This document shows, piece by piece, positions 1-8,234 of a stretch of DNA of 48,481 nt. The translations under genes and the position numbers were made by a program. How positions within the stretch are numbered: position 1 is the stretch's first letter; every line of letters starts with the position of its first letter. The stretch is from Methanocorpusculum sp. (GTDB lineage Archaea > Halobacteriota > Methanomicrobia > Methanomicrobiales > Methanocorpusculaceae): the NCBI GenBank assembly GCA_029987235.1, contig DALTWF010000010.1, forward strand, positions 1 to 48,481. Direction: 5' to 3'. A model generated the notes under the pieces. It had not been told where the DNA came from, did not search any database, and saw nothing but the letters and a program-made list of their open reading frames with translations.

Positions 1-7
1 CTGATTA

Positions 8-1009
8 TTAAAACCACGAATCGAGCGTTGCCTGCCCTTTTTTCGCCCCGAGTTTTTCGAGACCTGAGTCAACCCGCTCCTTCGTAAACCCGTGCTCCTC
101 GCACAAAATCTCAAAGACCTTGTCACGATCAGGCGACCGTGACTCTATCGAATAATCCCTGTTTACCGGCGGATGTAAGAAATAGTTCAGCAGAACCTCA
201 GGCTCCGCCGCGTTTTCCGCCTCACCGATTCTGTCCCGGAATTTTCCTTCGCGCACAAGTTTGACCGCCGTTTTCGGCCCGACACCCGAAACACCCGAGT
301 TGAAATCAGTTCCTATCAGAAGCGCCGCCTGCACAAGTTCTTCACGCGTAAGCGATAAACCTTCAAGGACGCTTTGAAGACAAATCCGCTGCGGATATAC
401 CGAAACAACCTTGCCCCTGACACGCCGTTTTCCGGAAACAGTAACGTTTCTGACAAGATCCGGCGCCCCGAAAAGAAGCGAGTCATAATCCTGTGAAACA
501 GCAAAAGACACATCACCCTTCTGCGCCATAAATGCAGACTGGGCTTCTCCTTCTTCCGGCGCCTGAATCCAGCAGATGCCAAGCGCCGTAAGCAGTTCCT
601 TGGATGAATCAATAATATACTGGTCCACTTTAGACGACGCAGCCGCATATCTGCGCGCACCCTCAAGGTCTCCTTCCTTAACCGCATCAGCCCATTTTAC
701 CTGAGCCGACTCACGGACGGCGCGCCGCTCATCAAGTGTCGCCGCCTTGAATTCCGGCGGCTTTCCGTCAAATACGTACACCGGCGTGATATTTTTCTCA
801 ATGAGATTTGCCGAACGGAACATCAGCCCGCTCAAATGCGAGGTAACGCGCCCTTCTTCATCCATCAGCGGCATACCGTCACTTTGGCGGATGCCGGATA
901 AGAACTGATACAGCGCGTTGAATGCATCAACAGCCGCAACTCCGGACAAATCCTCCCAAGTCTGCTGCTGGATATACTCCTCAAGGACCGGCTTTAGCGC
1001 TACACCCAT
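8..1009 (-). CDS. fen: Flap endonuclease 1 (FEN1/XPG family)
   Basis: Structure-specific 5' nuclease that removes 5' flaps during Okazaki-fragment maturation and long-patch repair. The 333 residues fit archaeal FEN1. An N-terminal XPG region (VDAFNALYQFL, then VYVFDGKPPEFK) is followed by the I-region with EEGEAQSA and SQDYDSLLFGA acidic metal ligands and a helix-hairpin-helix segment (LLIGTDFNSGVSGVGPKTA). The C-terminus, QATLDSWF, is a clear PCNA-interacting (PIP) box, so the protein should act on the sliding clamp. The ATG lies directly after the TAA of the upstream membrane-protein gene, so the two are co-transcribed. Family and full length are visible; the role is from established FEN1 biology. 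Confidence 0.95.
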   Translation of the reverse strand: MGVALKPVLEEYIQQQTWEDLSGVAAVDAFNALYQFLSGIRQSDGMPLMDEEGRVTSHLSGLMFRSANLIEKNITPVYVFDGKPPEFKAATLDERRAVRESAQVKWADAVKEGDLEGARRYAAASSKVDQYIIDSSKELLTALGICWIQAPEEGEAQSAFMAQKGDVSFAVSQDYDSLLFGAPDLVRNVTVSGKRRVRGKVVSVYPQRICLQSVLEGLSLTREELVQAALLIGTDFNSGVSGVGPKTAVKLVREGKFRDRIGEAENAAEPEVLLNYFLHPPVNRDYSIESRSPDRDKVFEILCEEHGFTKERVDSGLEKLGAKKGQATLDSWF

Positions 1010-1324
1010 TTATCTATACATCCGGACTTTGATGCTGTCGACTGCCTCGATAACCGTTTTGGAGGTCTCATCCTCTTTTGCCATGAGCTGACGTCCGAGG
1101 GATTCAAGGTTGCCGCGCATAACTTTTTCACGGTGGGCAGACTGCGCTTCAAGTCTGCGCAGGCGGATAATGAGCTGCAGGATTAAACCGCCTAAACAAA
1201 GGATTAAGACCAAAATACCGATGGCAATAATCGCATCCTGCCAGAGCCGGCTTACCACAACTATAGCTGAAGCGGCCATTAAAACCACTAACAGTATCTC
1301 AGGTATGACGTCACGAATATTCAT
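1010..1324 (-). CDS. Small membrane protein with C-terminal coiled coil, unknown function
   Basis: A 104-residue protein that I do not recognise as a named family. Two hydrophobic segments (about residues 8-25 and 32-53) are followed by a charged, heptad-like helix from about residue 55 to the end, rich in Arg, Glu, Gln and Lys, likely a cytoplasmic coiled coil. It sits directly upstream of fen with no gap, so it shares its transcript. It is divergent from the presenilin-type protease gene with only 42 bp between the starts. The AT-rich core TAATATTA at 1345-1352 is placed about right for a TATA box of this leftward gene, which would make the mRNA leaderless. Confidence 0.7.
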   Translation of the reverse strand: MNIRDVIPEILLVVLMAASAIVVVSRLWQDAIIAIGILVLILCLGGLILQLIIRLRRLEAQSAHREKVMRGNLESLGRQLMAKEDETSKTVIEAVDSIKVRMYR

Positions 1325-1366
1325 AATTTAACTAAGGGTATCACTAATATTAAAAGTAACGTATTC

Positions 1367-2296
1367 ATGAGTGACAGAACAGGACATTCATTCGGCGCAG
1401 ATGCAGGACTTATACTTGTCATGCTGATTGTGGAAATCTGTGCCGTGCTGATGATTGAACCGATCTTAAATGCAGGCATTACAGCCTTCGATAACCCAGA
1501 TACGCTCTTAAATGTAGGTCTTTTCATTCTGCTGATGCTTGTTTTTACCGCGGTTCTTCTTCTCCTGATTAAGAAAAACGCTAAAAAAATCCTCACAGCA
1601 ATTATTGCAATCGCTCTTGCCTGGGTCATATATTATCTGGTCATGGCACTGTGCGCGCTGGTTTTTTCCGGCGCGCTGCCGCATGTGATAGGAATTGCAG
1701 CAGGAATTCTTGCGGTAGTTCTGCTCCTGATTCATCCGGAATGGTACCTGATAAATCTGGTCGGGATTGTCGCATCAACCGGCTGTGCGGTCATTTTCGG
1801 GGTGTCGCTATCGGTTCTTCCGGTAATAGTTCTTTTAGCTCTTTTAATGCTTTACGACTATATCTCGGTCAAACGCTCAAAACACATGCTTACCCTTGCT
1901 GACGGCGTGATGCATCAGAAAATGCCCATTATGTTTGTGATGCCGAAAATACTCTCATACTCCTACCGGAAAACAGGAATTACCATCAGCGACGACACAA
2001 AAGACAAGGGCGCCTACATGCTTGGTATGGGCGACATAATTTTTCCAGCGATTCTGGTTGTTTCCGCGCAGGTTTACGCCTCATTTGCAGGTATTTTAAA
2101 CATATGCGGCCTTGCGCTTCCGGCATTCGGCGCGATGCTTGGAAGTGTTGCCGGCCTTATATTAGTTCTTGTTTTAGTAAACAGAGGAAAACCGCAGCCG
2201 GGGCTTCCGCTCATAAACGGCTGCGCAATAGCAGGCTTCCTGCTCTGCTGCCTTATTGCAGGCTCCTGGGGCTGGATTTCTGCCCCGGTCTTCTGA
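1367..2296 (+). CDS. Presenilin-type intramembrane aspartyl protease (PSH, A22 family)
   Basis: Polytopic membrane protein of 309 residues with about nine hydrophobic segments. It carries the presenilin/signal-peptide-peptidase signature: a YD motif (LMLYDYIS, Asp164), a GxGD motif (LGMGDIIFP, Asp223) and a C-terminal PAL-like motif (ALPAFGAML, about 250-258). The two Asp residues are the expected catalytic pair that cuts transmembrane helices, as known for archaeal presenilin homologues such as that of Methanoculleus marisnigri. The ATG is preceded by an AT-rich promoter within 42 bp of the divergent gene, so the leader is very short. The natural substrate is not shown by the sequence. The 3' end abuts the convergent binding-protein gene. 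Confidence 0.88.
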   Translation: MSDRTGHSFGADAGLILVMLIVEICAVLMIEPILNAGITAFDNPDTLLNVGLFILLMLVFTAVLLLLIKKNAKKILTAIIAIALAWVIYYLVMALCALVFSGALPHVIGIAAGILAVVLLLIHPEWYLINLVGIVASTGCAVIFGVSLSVLPVIVLLALLMLYDYISVKRSKHMLTLADGVMHQKMPIMFVMPKILSYSYRKTGITISDDTKDKGAYMLGMGDIIFPAILVVSAQVYASFAGILNICGLALPAFGAMLGSVAGLILVLVLVNRGKPQPGLPLINGCAIAGFLLCCLIAGSWGWISAPVF

Positions 2297-2297
2297 G

Positions 2298-3473
2298 TTA
2301 CTTCCGCCGTACTGCAAATACCGCTGCGGCAAGTCCGATTATCAGTCCGGCTAAAGGCACCGGACTTTTTCCGCTTTCAGGAACGAGAGCGCCCGACCCG
2401 GCAAATGAATGCTCTGTCATACCCTTGTATTCAGCATCAGTCAGAGTGTGATGATAGAATAAATCATAAAACTCAACAGCGCGGTCCTGCATATTGAAAT
2501 CAAATACCTCCGGATAGAAGAGGTTTCCAAGCCACAGAAGCGATAAGAACCGGTTTACCGAACGGGGATTTCCCATCCATGGGTAAGGGTCTTTCGGCGA
2601 CTCATAGACATGCCCTTCCTGTACCGCACGCAGACTCTGCCAGGAGGGACTGGTCATAATCATGTTGTAGTAATCGCCGGAATCCGGCTGACCAACGATA
2701 ATATAATCCGGGTCAAGCATCAGAATCTGCTCCATGCTGTATACATCGCCAATACCTTTTACCGAGACCGCAGGCGGCGCAACATTTACCGCCACCTTGT
2801 TAATTGCATCACCATGCTCGGAGTTTTCGCCGGAACCGATAAGATATACTGAATTTCCGTCCACCATAGTGACATAAATCATAGTGGCGCGCTTTGGCAC
2901 CTTCTGCATGTTTTCATCAACTTCGGAAAGCAGATTTTCAAGATATGCCGCCTGACGCCCTGCAGTTTCGGGTCTGTTCAGCAGTTCACCCATGCGCCGG
3001 AAGGACGTGGGATAATCCTCAAGTTTATCCTGACTGATGAAAACAAAATTCACCCCGGTCTTTTCCTGAATCGAGTTTAAATCATCGGCAATACCTTTTT
3101 TCACAGTCCCGAGGTCAATAACGGCATCAAAACCAAACATTCGGTCCAGCTGCATAATCTCTTCAGGATTCATAGTTGATTTTGCCCCGTAAAAACTGCC
3201 GGTTACCTCAAGATTTTGCAGACGCGGGTCCAGATACACTTTTTCCGCGCTGTTTAAAGGAGACGCAACTGTTGCAAGAGACTCAGGTGCAACCGCATAG
3301 ATAATTACCTGTGCAAGCATCCCCGACGGCGCAACCGAATCGATTTCGACCGGCAAAGTCACCCCCCTCCCTAAATCATCGGTAAATTCTCTCGTCTCTC
3401 CGGCAAATGCAGCGCCTGTGCAGAAAACAAGGACGATAATAAGTGCAATAAATAAGCAGGTCGTTTTTTTCAT
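2298..3473 (-). CDS. ABC importer substrate-binding protein, metal-chelate/FecB type
   Basis: Extracellular binding protein for iron-siderophore, cobalamin or a related metal chelate. An N-terminal signal peptide (MKKTTCLFIALIIVLVF to about residue 24) precedes a periplasmic-binding type 2 fold: TDDLGRGVTLP near residue 31, then a second lobe with LDPDYIIVGQP. There is no lipobox. The protein appears held instead by a C-terminal segment, PVPLAGLIIGL then RRK, much like the tails of other surface proteins in this window. It is the third gene of a leftward operon; its ATG overlaps the ATPase stop by 4 bp (ATGA). Substrate cannot be fixed from sequence; nearby FeoB makes iron plausible. Confidence 0.87.
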   Translation of the reverse strand: MKKTTCLFIALIIVLVFCTGAAFAGETREFTDDLGRGVTLPVEIDSVAPSGMLAQVIIYAVAPESLATVASPLNSAEKVYLDPRLQNLEVTGSFYGAKSTMNPEEIMQLDRMFGFDAVIDLGTVKKGIADDLNSIQEKTGVNFVFISQDKLEDYPTSFRRMGELLNRPETAGRQAAYLENLLSEVDENMQKVPKRATMIYVTMVDGNSVYLIGSGENSEHGDAINKVAVNVAPPAVSVKGIGDVYSMEQILMLDPDYIIVGQPDSGDYYNMIMTSPSWQSLRAVQEGHVYESPKDPYPWMGNPRSVNRFLSLLWLGNLFYPEVFDFNMQDRAVEFYDLFYHHTLTDAEYKGMTEHSFAGSGALVPESGKSPVPLAGLIIGLAAAVFAVRRK

Positions 3474-4270
3474 GATTTATCCCCCTGAAGAGGCAGGCAT
3501 ATTTTGTGTGTTCCAAGGTCATCATCAAACGATGAAATCCGCGTTTCCACACCGTAAACACGGCGGATTAACTCCTCGTTTAATACTTCGTCCGGTTTTC
3601 CGTCAGCGATAACCTCCCCCTCCTGCAAAACAAGCACCCGGCTCGCATACAAAAAGGCATGGTCCGGATTGTGCGTGGAAAGAAGAATAGTATACCCGTC
3701 ACGGGCAAGAGACGCGATTTTTTCCATTACGCGAATCTGGTTGCCGTAGTCCAGATTTGCTGTAGGCTCATCCATTATGAGAATTTTTGCATTCTGCACA
3801 AGGGCGCGTGCGATTAAGACCAGCTGTCTTTCGCCGCCTGAGATTTCACCGTAGCCTGCACCGGCAAGATGCTCAATGCCGAGATTTGCAAGCGCCGCAC
3901 GCGCACGGATGTTGTGTTCCTCTTTCGGCGCGGAAAGAAGGGACAACTGCGAGGTAAGACCCATTAACACCACGTCAATTACATCATAATTGAAAGTAGG
4001 ATACGTTGACTGGGGGATATAGGCGACCTTTTTTGCAATCTGCTTATGCGATAAATCCGCCACATTTTTCCCGTCCAGCGTGATTTCCCCCTCGTAATTT
4101 TTGAAAAAGCCGAGCAGACATTTGAACATCGTGCTTTTTCCAACCCCGTTGGGACCGAGAACTGCAATCAGTTCACCCGGGCATGCGCTGAAATTGATGC
4201 CGCGAAGAACCAGCGGACCTTTTTTCGTGTAGCGGTAGCGCAGGTCTGAAAGAACAAATCCATCGGTCAT
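3470..4270 (-). CDS. ABC importer ATPase, FecE/BtuD type
   Basis: Cytoplasmic nucleotide-binding subunit of the metal-chelate importer. It shows Walker A (GPNGVGKST, about residues 39-47), Q-loop (YIPQS), the ABC signature ISGGERQL, Walker B with ILIMDEPTANLD and the switch His in STHNPDHA. Length (266 residues) is normal. The gene overlaps the permease upstream and the binding protein downstream by ATGA junctions, so the three products are translationally coupled and made in the order permease, ATPase, binding protein. Confidence 0.93.
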   Translation of the reverse strand: MTDGFVLSDLRYRYTKKGPLVLRGINFSACPGELIAVLGPNGVGKSTMFKCLLGFFKNYEGEITLDGKNVADLSHKQIAKKVAYIPQSTYPTFNYDVIDVVLMGLTSQLSLLSAPKEEHNIRARAALANLGIEHLAGAGYGEISGGERQLVLIARALVQNAKILIMDEPTANLDYGNQIRVMEKIASLARDGYTILLSTHNPDHAFLYASRVLVLQEGEVIADGKPDEVLNEELIRRVYGVETRISSFDDDLGTHKICLPLQGDKS

Positions 4271-5310
4271 GAACGCTTTCCTCCGACAATTAAGAGATAG
4301 GCAAAAATCGGCGCACCGACAAATGCGGTAAGAATGCCTATCGGGATTTCAATACTTGCAGCAGTACGTGCAAAGGTGTCTACCAGAATCAGAAACGCTC
4401 CGCCAAAGAAAATCGAAGCAGGAATAATACGGCGGTAGTCATAGCCGAAAATCATTCTGCAGAAATGCGGAATAACAAGACCAATCCAGCCGATGACCCC
4501 CGAAATCGAGACAGCAACCGCAGTGATAAGGGTGGCGCATATTATTGTCATCAGCCGCAGACGATGGGTGTTTACTCCCATGCTCCGTGCCTCGTCTTCG
4601 CCGAGCGTGAGAACATTCATTCTCCAGCGAAGCAGAACCAGCGGGATTATACCGATGCCGATACCAATCAGGGCAAATATGACATCAGATGTTTCAATCG
4701 AGGAAAGCCCGCCCATAAGCCAGTACGTAATCTCCGGCAGCTGGCTTTCAGTGTCGGCAACGAGTTTGATATACGAAGTACAGGCACCGAACAGACTTCC
4801 GACTAAAATACCGCCGAGCACAAGGGACAGTGTTGCATTGCCTTTTGCAAGCCGGCTGACAAGATAGGCGATACCGACTGCAAGAAGAGCACCTGCAAAG
4901 GCGAAAACCGTTACCATCACGCCGGGCTGATTGGTAAATATTGCCAGTGCGGCGCCGAATCCCGCTCCTGCTGATGCGCCTAAAATATCCGGCGATACAA
5001 GCGGGTTCTGAAACATGCCCTGATAGGCAGAACCGGCCGTTGCCAATGCGGCACCTACCAGAAACGCACCGCAGATACGCGGAAGGCGCATGTTGAATAT
5101 GGCGCTCCACTGCTGATAAGTGACATCATCCATCGGAATGATTCCGGAAAGTAATGTTTTCACCACATCAACCGGGGTGATAATGTATTTTCCAATGCCA
5201 AGCGAGACGATAAAACACAGCGCCGCAAGTACGATTAAAACAATAAATCTGATGCGGTACTTTGGCGGGTGACGCGCTGATTTGAATACGTGCGGGCTGG
5301 TCTGCGGCAT
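4267..5310 (-). CDS. ABC importer permease, FecCD family
   Basis: Membrane permease of the metal-chelate importer. From the chosen ATG (MPQTSPHVFK) it has 347 residues and about ten hydrophobic helices, with typical family motifs (GAALATAGSAYQGMFQNPL, then DILGASAGAGFGA, later SGVIGWIGLVIPHFCR). The reading frame is open farther upstream to 5520, but that part is basic, lacks family character and runs into the divergent acyl-CoA synthetase gene, so 5310 is preferred. No strong ribosome site is visible before it, so a leaderless or short-leader mRNA is likely. The 170-bp divergent gap to 5481 probably holds both promoters. Confidence 0.88.
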   Translation of the reverse strand: MPQTSPHVFKSARHPPKYRIRFIVLIVLAALCFIVSLGIGKYIITPVDVVKTLLSGIIPMDDVTYQQWSAIFNMRLPRICGAFLVGAALATAGSAYQGMFQNPLVSPDILGASAGAGFGAALAIFTNQPGVMVTVFAFAGALLAVGIAYLVSRLAKGNATLSLVLGGILVGSLFGACTSYIKLVADTESQLPEITYWLMGGLSSIETSDVIFALIGIGIGIIPLVLLRWRMNVLTLGEDEARSMGVNTHRLRLMTIICATLITAVAVSISGVIGWIGLVIPHFCRMIFGYDYRRIIPASIFFGGAFLILVDTFARTAASIEIPIGILTAFVGAPIFAYLLIVGGKRS

Positions 5311-5444
5311 AATTCTATACTGTGTTTGTTCATGCGGGATATTAATGATAAGGATTTTATGACGGAAAATTAACCTTTTTTGATTAACACCACAGACACT
5401 CCGCCGCCCCGGACGCAGAATCGAAAAACCCTTTGCCGACCTCT

Positions 5445-5454
5445 TGTATTTTAT
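5445..5454 (+). promoter_or_regulatory. Likely TATA box of the acyl-CoA synthetase gene
   Basis: TGTATTTTAT is centred about 31 bp before the ATG at 5481. At normal archaeal spacing this puts transcription start within a few bases of the start codon, so the mRNA is probably leaderless; no ribosome site is seen. Assigned from position and composition only. Confidence 0.4.
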
Positions 5455-5480
5455 CCTAAGACAACCAATATAGTACCCAC

Positions 5481-7289
5481 ATGTCTGAAAGCTACTCATA
5501 TGGTGTATCCGACAAACCATTGTTAGGACTCACCGTCGGCCAGTTACTGAACCGCATTGCGAGAAAATACGCCCGCAATGACGCCCTAGTAGCTTTCCAG
5601 CAGAATCCCTACAGCAAAGCCATGATGGAAAACCTGCTTCCGGCGCACGAAGGACTGGTTTCCGATGAACCGAATGCGTACCGTGAAGTGCGGACCGTGA
5701 CAAACGATGCAGGAGTGCTCCGCTACACCTGGCGTCAGTTCCTTCAGGAAGTGAACGCTGTGGCAAAGGGATTGATGATGCTCGGTGTCGAAAAAGGCGA
5801 CCGTGTTGCTATCTGGGCAATGAACTATGCAGAATGGGTGCTTGTCCAGTTCGCAACCGCCAAAATCGGTGCGGTAATGGTCAATATCAATCCGGCATAC
5901 CGTACATTTGAACTCGAATATGCGCTGAAGCAGTCCGAAGTAGACACCCTGATTCTGCAGGGCAAGTTCAAGACCTCGGATTATGTCGGCATGTTCTATG
6001 AGGCATGCCCCGAAGCATTTGAATCCCAGGCGGGAAACATCCGCTCCGAAAAGTTCCCCTATCTGAGAAATGTCGTTTTCATGGGCGAAATCACCTATAA
6101 CGGCATGTACAAGTGGAGCGAACTTTTAGAGATGGGTGAGTACGTATCCGATGACGAACTTGAAGCCCGCGAGGATTCGGTCGAATTCGATGATGCACTG
6201 AATATCCAGTACACCTCAGGCACAACCGGATATCCGAAAGGAGTTACCCTTTCGCACCACGCGGTCTTAAACAACGGTCTGATTATCGGTGACGGCATGG
6301 GTTTCACATCTGAGGACAAACTCTGCATTCCGGTGCCGTTCTATCACTGTTTCGGTATGGTGCTTTCCAATATGGCATGCGTTACTCATGGAACAACTAT
6401 GGTTATTCCCTGCGCGGCTTTTGACCCTGAGGCGGTAATGCATGCGATTGAAGCAGAGCGCTGCACTGCAGTTCACGGGGTTCCGACCATGTTCATTGCC
6501 GAACTTGACCACCCGAACTTCAGCAAATACGACTTCAGTTCGCTCAGAACCGGCATTATGGCAGGTTCTCCCTGCCCTATTGAAAAAATGCGGGAGGTTG
6601 CGGACAAGATGAATATGAAAGACATTGTCATTGTCTACGGGCAGACCGAAACCGCCCCGGGCGTTACAATGTCCACCACCTCGGATTCGCTTGAACTGCG
6701 CGTGTCTACAGTGGGCCGCGCCTTCCCGCACACGGAAATTAAAATTATTGATCCGAAGACCGGAAAGATTGTTCCCTATGGTGAAACCGGCGAAATCTGC
6801 GCACGCGGCTACATGAAGATGAAGGGCTATTACAATAATCCGAATGCAACGCGCCAGTGCATTGATGAAAACAATTGGGTGCACACCGGTGACCTTGGCA
6901 CAATGGATAAAGACGGCTATGTCAGAATGGTCGGAAGATTAAAGGAGATGGTCATTCGCGGCGGTGAAAACCTGTATCCGAGAGAAATTGAGGAGTTCCT
7001 GCACCACCACCCGGATATTGAGGATGTGTATGTAATAGGTGTTCCTGATGCAAAATACGGCGAGGAACTGTGCGCATGGATTTCTGTTGCCGAAGGAAAA
7101 ACCCTGACAGCAGATGATGTCAGAAACTTCTGCAATGGTAAAATTGCACGCCAGAAGGTGCCGAAGTACTACAAATTTGTGGATGAGTTCCCGATGACGG
7201 TGACCGGTAAAATCCAGAAGGGCGAGATGCAGAAGGTTTCCATCGCCGAACTCGGTCTTGATGAAGTTGCAAAAATCAGGACCGCATAA
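5481..7289 (+). CDS. Acyl-CoA synthetase, AMP-forming (ANL superfamily)
   Basis: Activates a carboxylic acid to acyl-AMP and then acyl-CoA. The 602 residues match medium/long-chain fatty acid ligases. The P-loop-like motif YTSGTTGYPKGVTLSHH lies near residue 243, YGQTETAPG is motif A5, HTGDLGTMDKDGYV is the ATP-binding A7/A8 hinge, and RLKEMVIRGGENLYPREIEE followed by TVTGKIQKGEM supplies the catalytic Lys. It is a single gene divergent from the metal-chelate importer, with a T-run after the stop. The substrate is unclear. Methanomicrobiales do not grow by fatty-acid oxidation, so it may activate organic acids taken up for biosynthesis. Methanogens often need acetate or branched acids, but this protein is larger and more FadD-like than acetyl-CoA synthetase. 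Confidence 0.9.
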   Translation: MSESYSYGVSDKPLLGLTVGQLLNRIARKYARNDALVAFQQNPYSKAMMENLLPAHEGLVSDEPNAYREVRTVTNDAGVLRYTWRQFLQEVNAVAKGLMMLGVEKGDRVAIWAMNYAEWVLVQFATAKIGAVMVNINPAYRTFELEYALKQSEVDTLILQGKFKTSDYVGMFYEACPEAFESQAGNIRSEKFPYLRNVVFMGEITYNGMYKWSELLEMGEYVSDDELEAREDSVEFDDALNIQYTSGTTGYPKGVTLSHHAVLNNGLIIGDGMGFTSEDKLCIPVPFYHCFGMVLSNMACVTHGTTMVIPCAAFDPEAVMHAIEAERCTAVHGVPTMFIAELDHPNFSKYDFSSLRTGIMAGSPCPIEKMREVADKMNMKDIVIVYGQTETAPGVTMSTTSDSLELRVSTVGRAFPHTEIKIIDPKTGKIVPYGETGEICARGYMKMKGYYNNPNATRQCIDENNWVHTGDLGTMDKDGYVRMVGRLKEMVIRGGENLYPREIEEFLHHHPDIEDVYVIGVPDAKYGEELCAWISVAEGKTLTADDVRNFCNGKIARQKVPKYYKFVDEFPMTVTGKIQKGEMQKVSIAELGLDEVAKIRTA

Positions 7290-7291
7290 AC

Positions 7292-7298
7292 TTTTTTT
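7292..7298 (+). terminator. T-run terminator after acyl-CoA synthetase
   Basis: Seven T residues start 3 bases after the TAA stop, with no hairpin, which is the typical archaeal intrinsic termination signal. Confidence 0.4.
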
Positions 7299-7338
7299 CG
7301 ACACTCTCAAATAGAGGGAAAACAAATTAACATATGCT

Positions 7339-7692
7339 ATGAAAAAGATTGTATTAGCAGCAGGCATTTTAATTGCTCTTGTCGCAGTTGTTGCAGTCGC
7401 AGGCTGTGTCGGTTCTGACAAGATTGTAGGCACCTGGGAGACATCTGCAAGTTTATTCGGTGTTGACCTCGCAAAATCCACTTTAACCTTTGACGGCAGC
7501 GGCTCCGGAACAATGAAGGGAAGCGTGCTCGGTATCACCAGCGAGAACCCGACCAAGTTCACCTGGAAGAAAGCAGCTGAGGGCTCTTACACTTTAACCT
7601 TTGAAGACGGCAAAGAAAAGTCAGTTGCAGTCACCTTCGCAGAAGACGGCAAGACCATGAAATTCGACAACGTCGAATACAAGAAAGTCTGA
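7339..7692 (+). CDS. Small lipoprotein, calycin/lipocalin-like
   Basis: A 117-residue exported protein. It has a signal peptide with lipobox (VVAVAGCVGS, Cys about residue 22), then a short beta-rich domain opening with KIVGTWETSASLFG, reminiscent of the GTW motif of lipocalin-like domains, followed by repeated beta strands (LTFDGSGSGTMKG, YTLTFEDG, AVTFAEDGKTMKF). Ligand unknown. It is followed 78 bp later by a second lipoprotein of similar layout, so the pair may be an old duplication. A T-run (7708-7715) after the stop suggests separate transcription. Confidence 0.75.
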   Translation: MKKIVLAAGILIALVAVVAVAGCVGSDKIVGTWETSASLFGVDLAKSTLTFDGSGSGTMKGSVLGITSENPTKFTWKKAAEGSYTLTFEDGKEKSVAVTFAEDGKTMKFDNVEYKKV

Positions 7693-7707
7693 ACAACTTT
7701 CAAAATC

Positions 7708-7715
7708 TTTTTTTT
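7708..7715 (+). terminator. T-run terminator after first lipoprotein
   Basis: Eight T residues 16 bases after the stop, without a hairpin. It separates the two lipoprotein genes. Confidence 0.4.
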
Positions 7716-7770
7716 CGACAGATACATTCGGCATATACATATAGGTCCGACGACCTATCTACATACTGCT

Positions 7771-8205
7771 ATGAAGAAAGCACTAATAGTTTTAGGCGTA
7801 TTATTAGTACTCCTTGCAGCAGTTGCTGCTGCAGGATGTACTTCGACTGACAATGGAAATGCAGGGCAGCAGGGCGCAGCACCGAGCGGAGGTAACGGGG
7901 GCGCATCTTCCGGCGATACTCATTCCATTGCCGGCAGCTGGATTTGTGAAAACACAAAAGCACGCGACACTTTCCAGGCAACTGAAGTTGTTCTGAATGC
8001 TGATGGTACCGGCTCTGTCACTTATTACAAGCAGATTGTCAACGGTCCGACCACCAATGTTGTTAAGTGGTACTGGGATGACAAAGTAGAAAGATTCCAC
8101 ATTGAATCCGGCGCGGCAACCACTTATCTCCCGACTGCATATTATGACCTTTCTGCAGACGGAAAGACTCTGACTGGAAGCACTGCAACCTTAACCAGGG
8201 CATAA
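7771..8205 (+). CDS. Small lipoprotein with Gly/Ser-rich linker, calycin-like
   Basis: A 144-residue exported protein: signal peptide with lipobox (AVAAAGCTST, Cys about residue 23), a low-complexity linker rich in Gly, Asn, Ser and Gln (residues 28-50), then a compact domain starting HSIAGSWICEN that resembles the IVGTWE start of the preceding lipoprotein. Later strands include LNADGTGSVTYYK and DLSADGKTLTGS, again like its neighbour. Both are probably anchored by lipid outside the cell. No ligand or function can be named. Confidence 0.75.
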   Translation: MKKALIVLGVLLVLLAAVAAAGCTSTDNGNAGQQGAAPSGGNGGASSGDTHSIAGSWICENTKARDTFQATEVVLNADGTGSVTYYKQIVNGPTTNVVKWYWDDKVERFHIESGAATTYLPTAYYDLSADGKTLTGSTATLTRA

Positions 8206-8210
8206 GCCTT

Positions 8211-8228
8211 AAAAAAATTCTTTTTTTT
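8211..8228. terminator. Bidirectional A/T-run terminator
   Basis: Seven A residues (8211-8217) are followed by TTC and eight T residues (8221-8228) between the convergent lipoprotein and feoB genes. Each strand sees a T-run after its stop codon. Confidence 0.45.
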
Positions 8229-8234
8229 CTATCT

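Noticed and set aside
6267..6884. 205-codon open frame on the minus strand inside the acyl-CoA synthetase gene
   Set aside because: It is antisense to a well-supported enzyme, has Cys/His/Arg-rich composition without domain character and no promoter.
6939..7562. 207-codon minus-strand frame overlapping the acyl-CoA synthetase end and the first lipoprotein
   Set aside because: It opposes two supported genes and has no recognisable domain; probable shadow of codon use.
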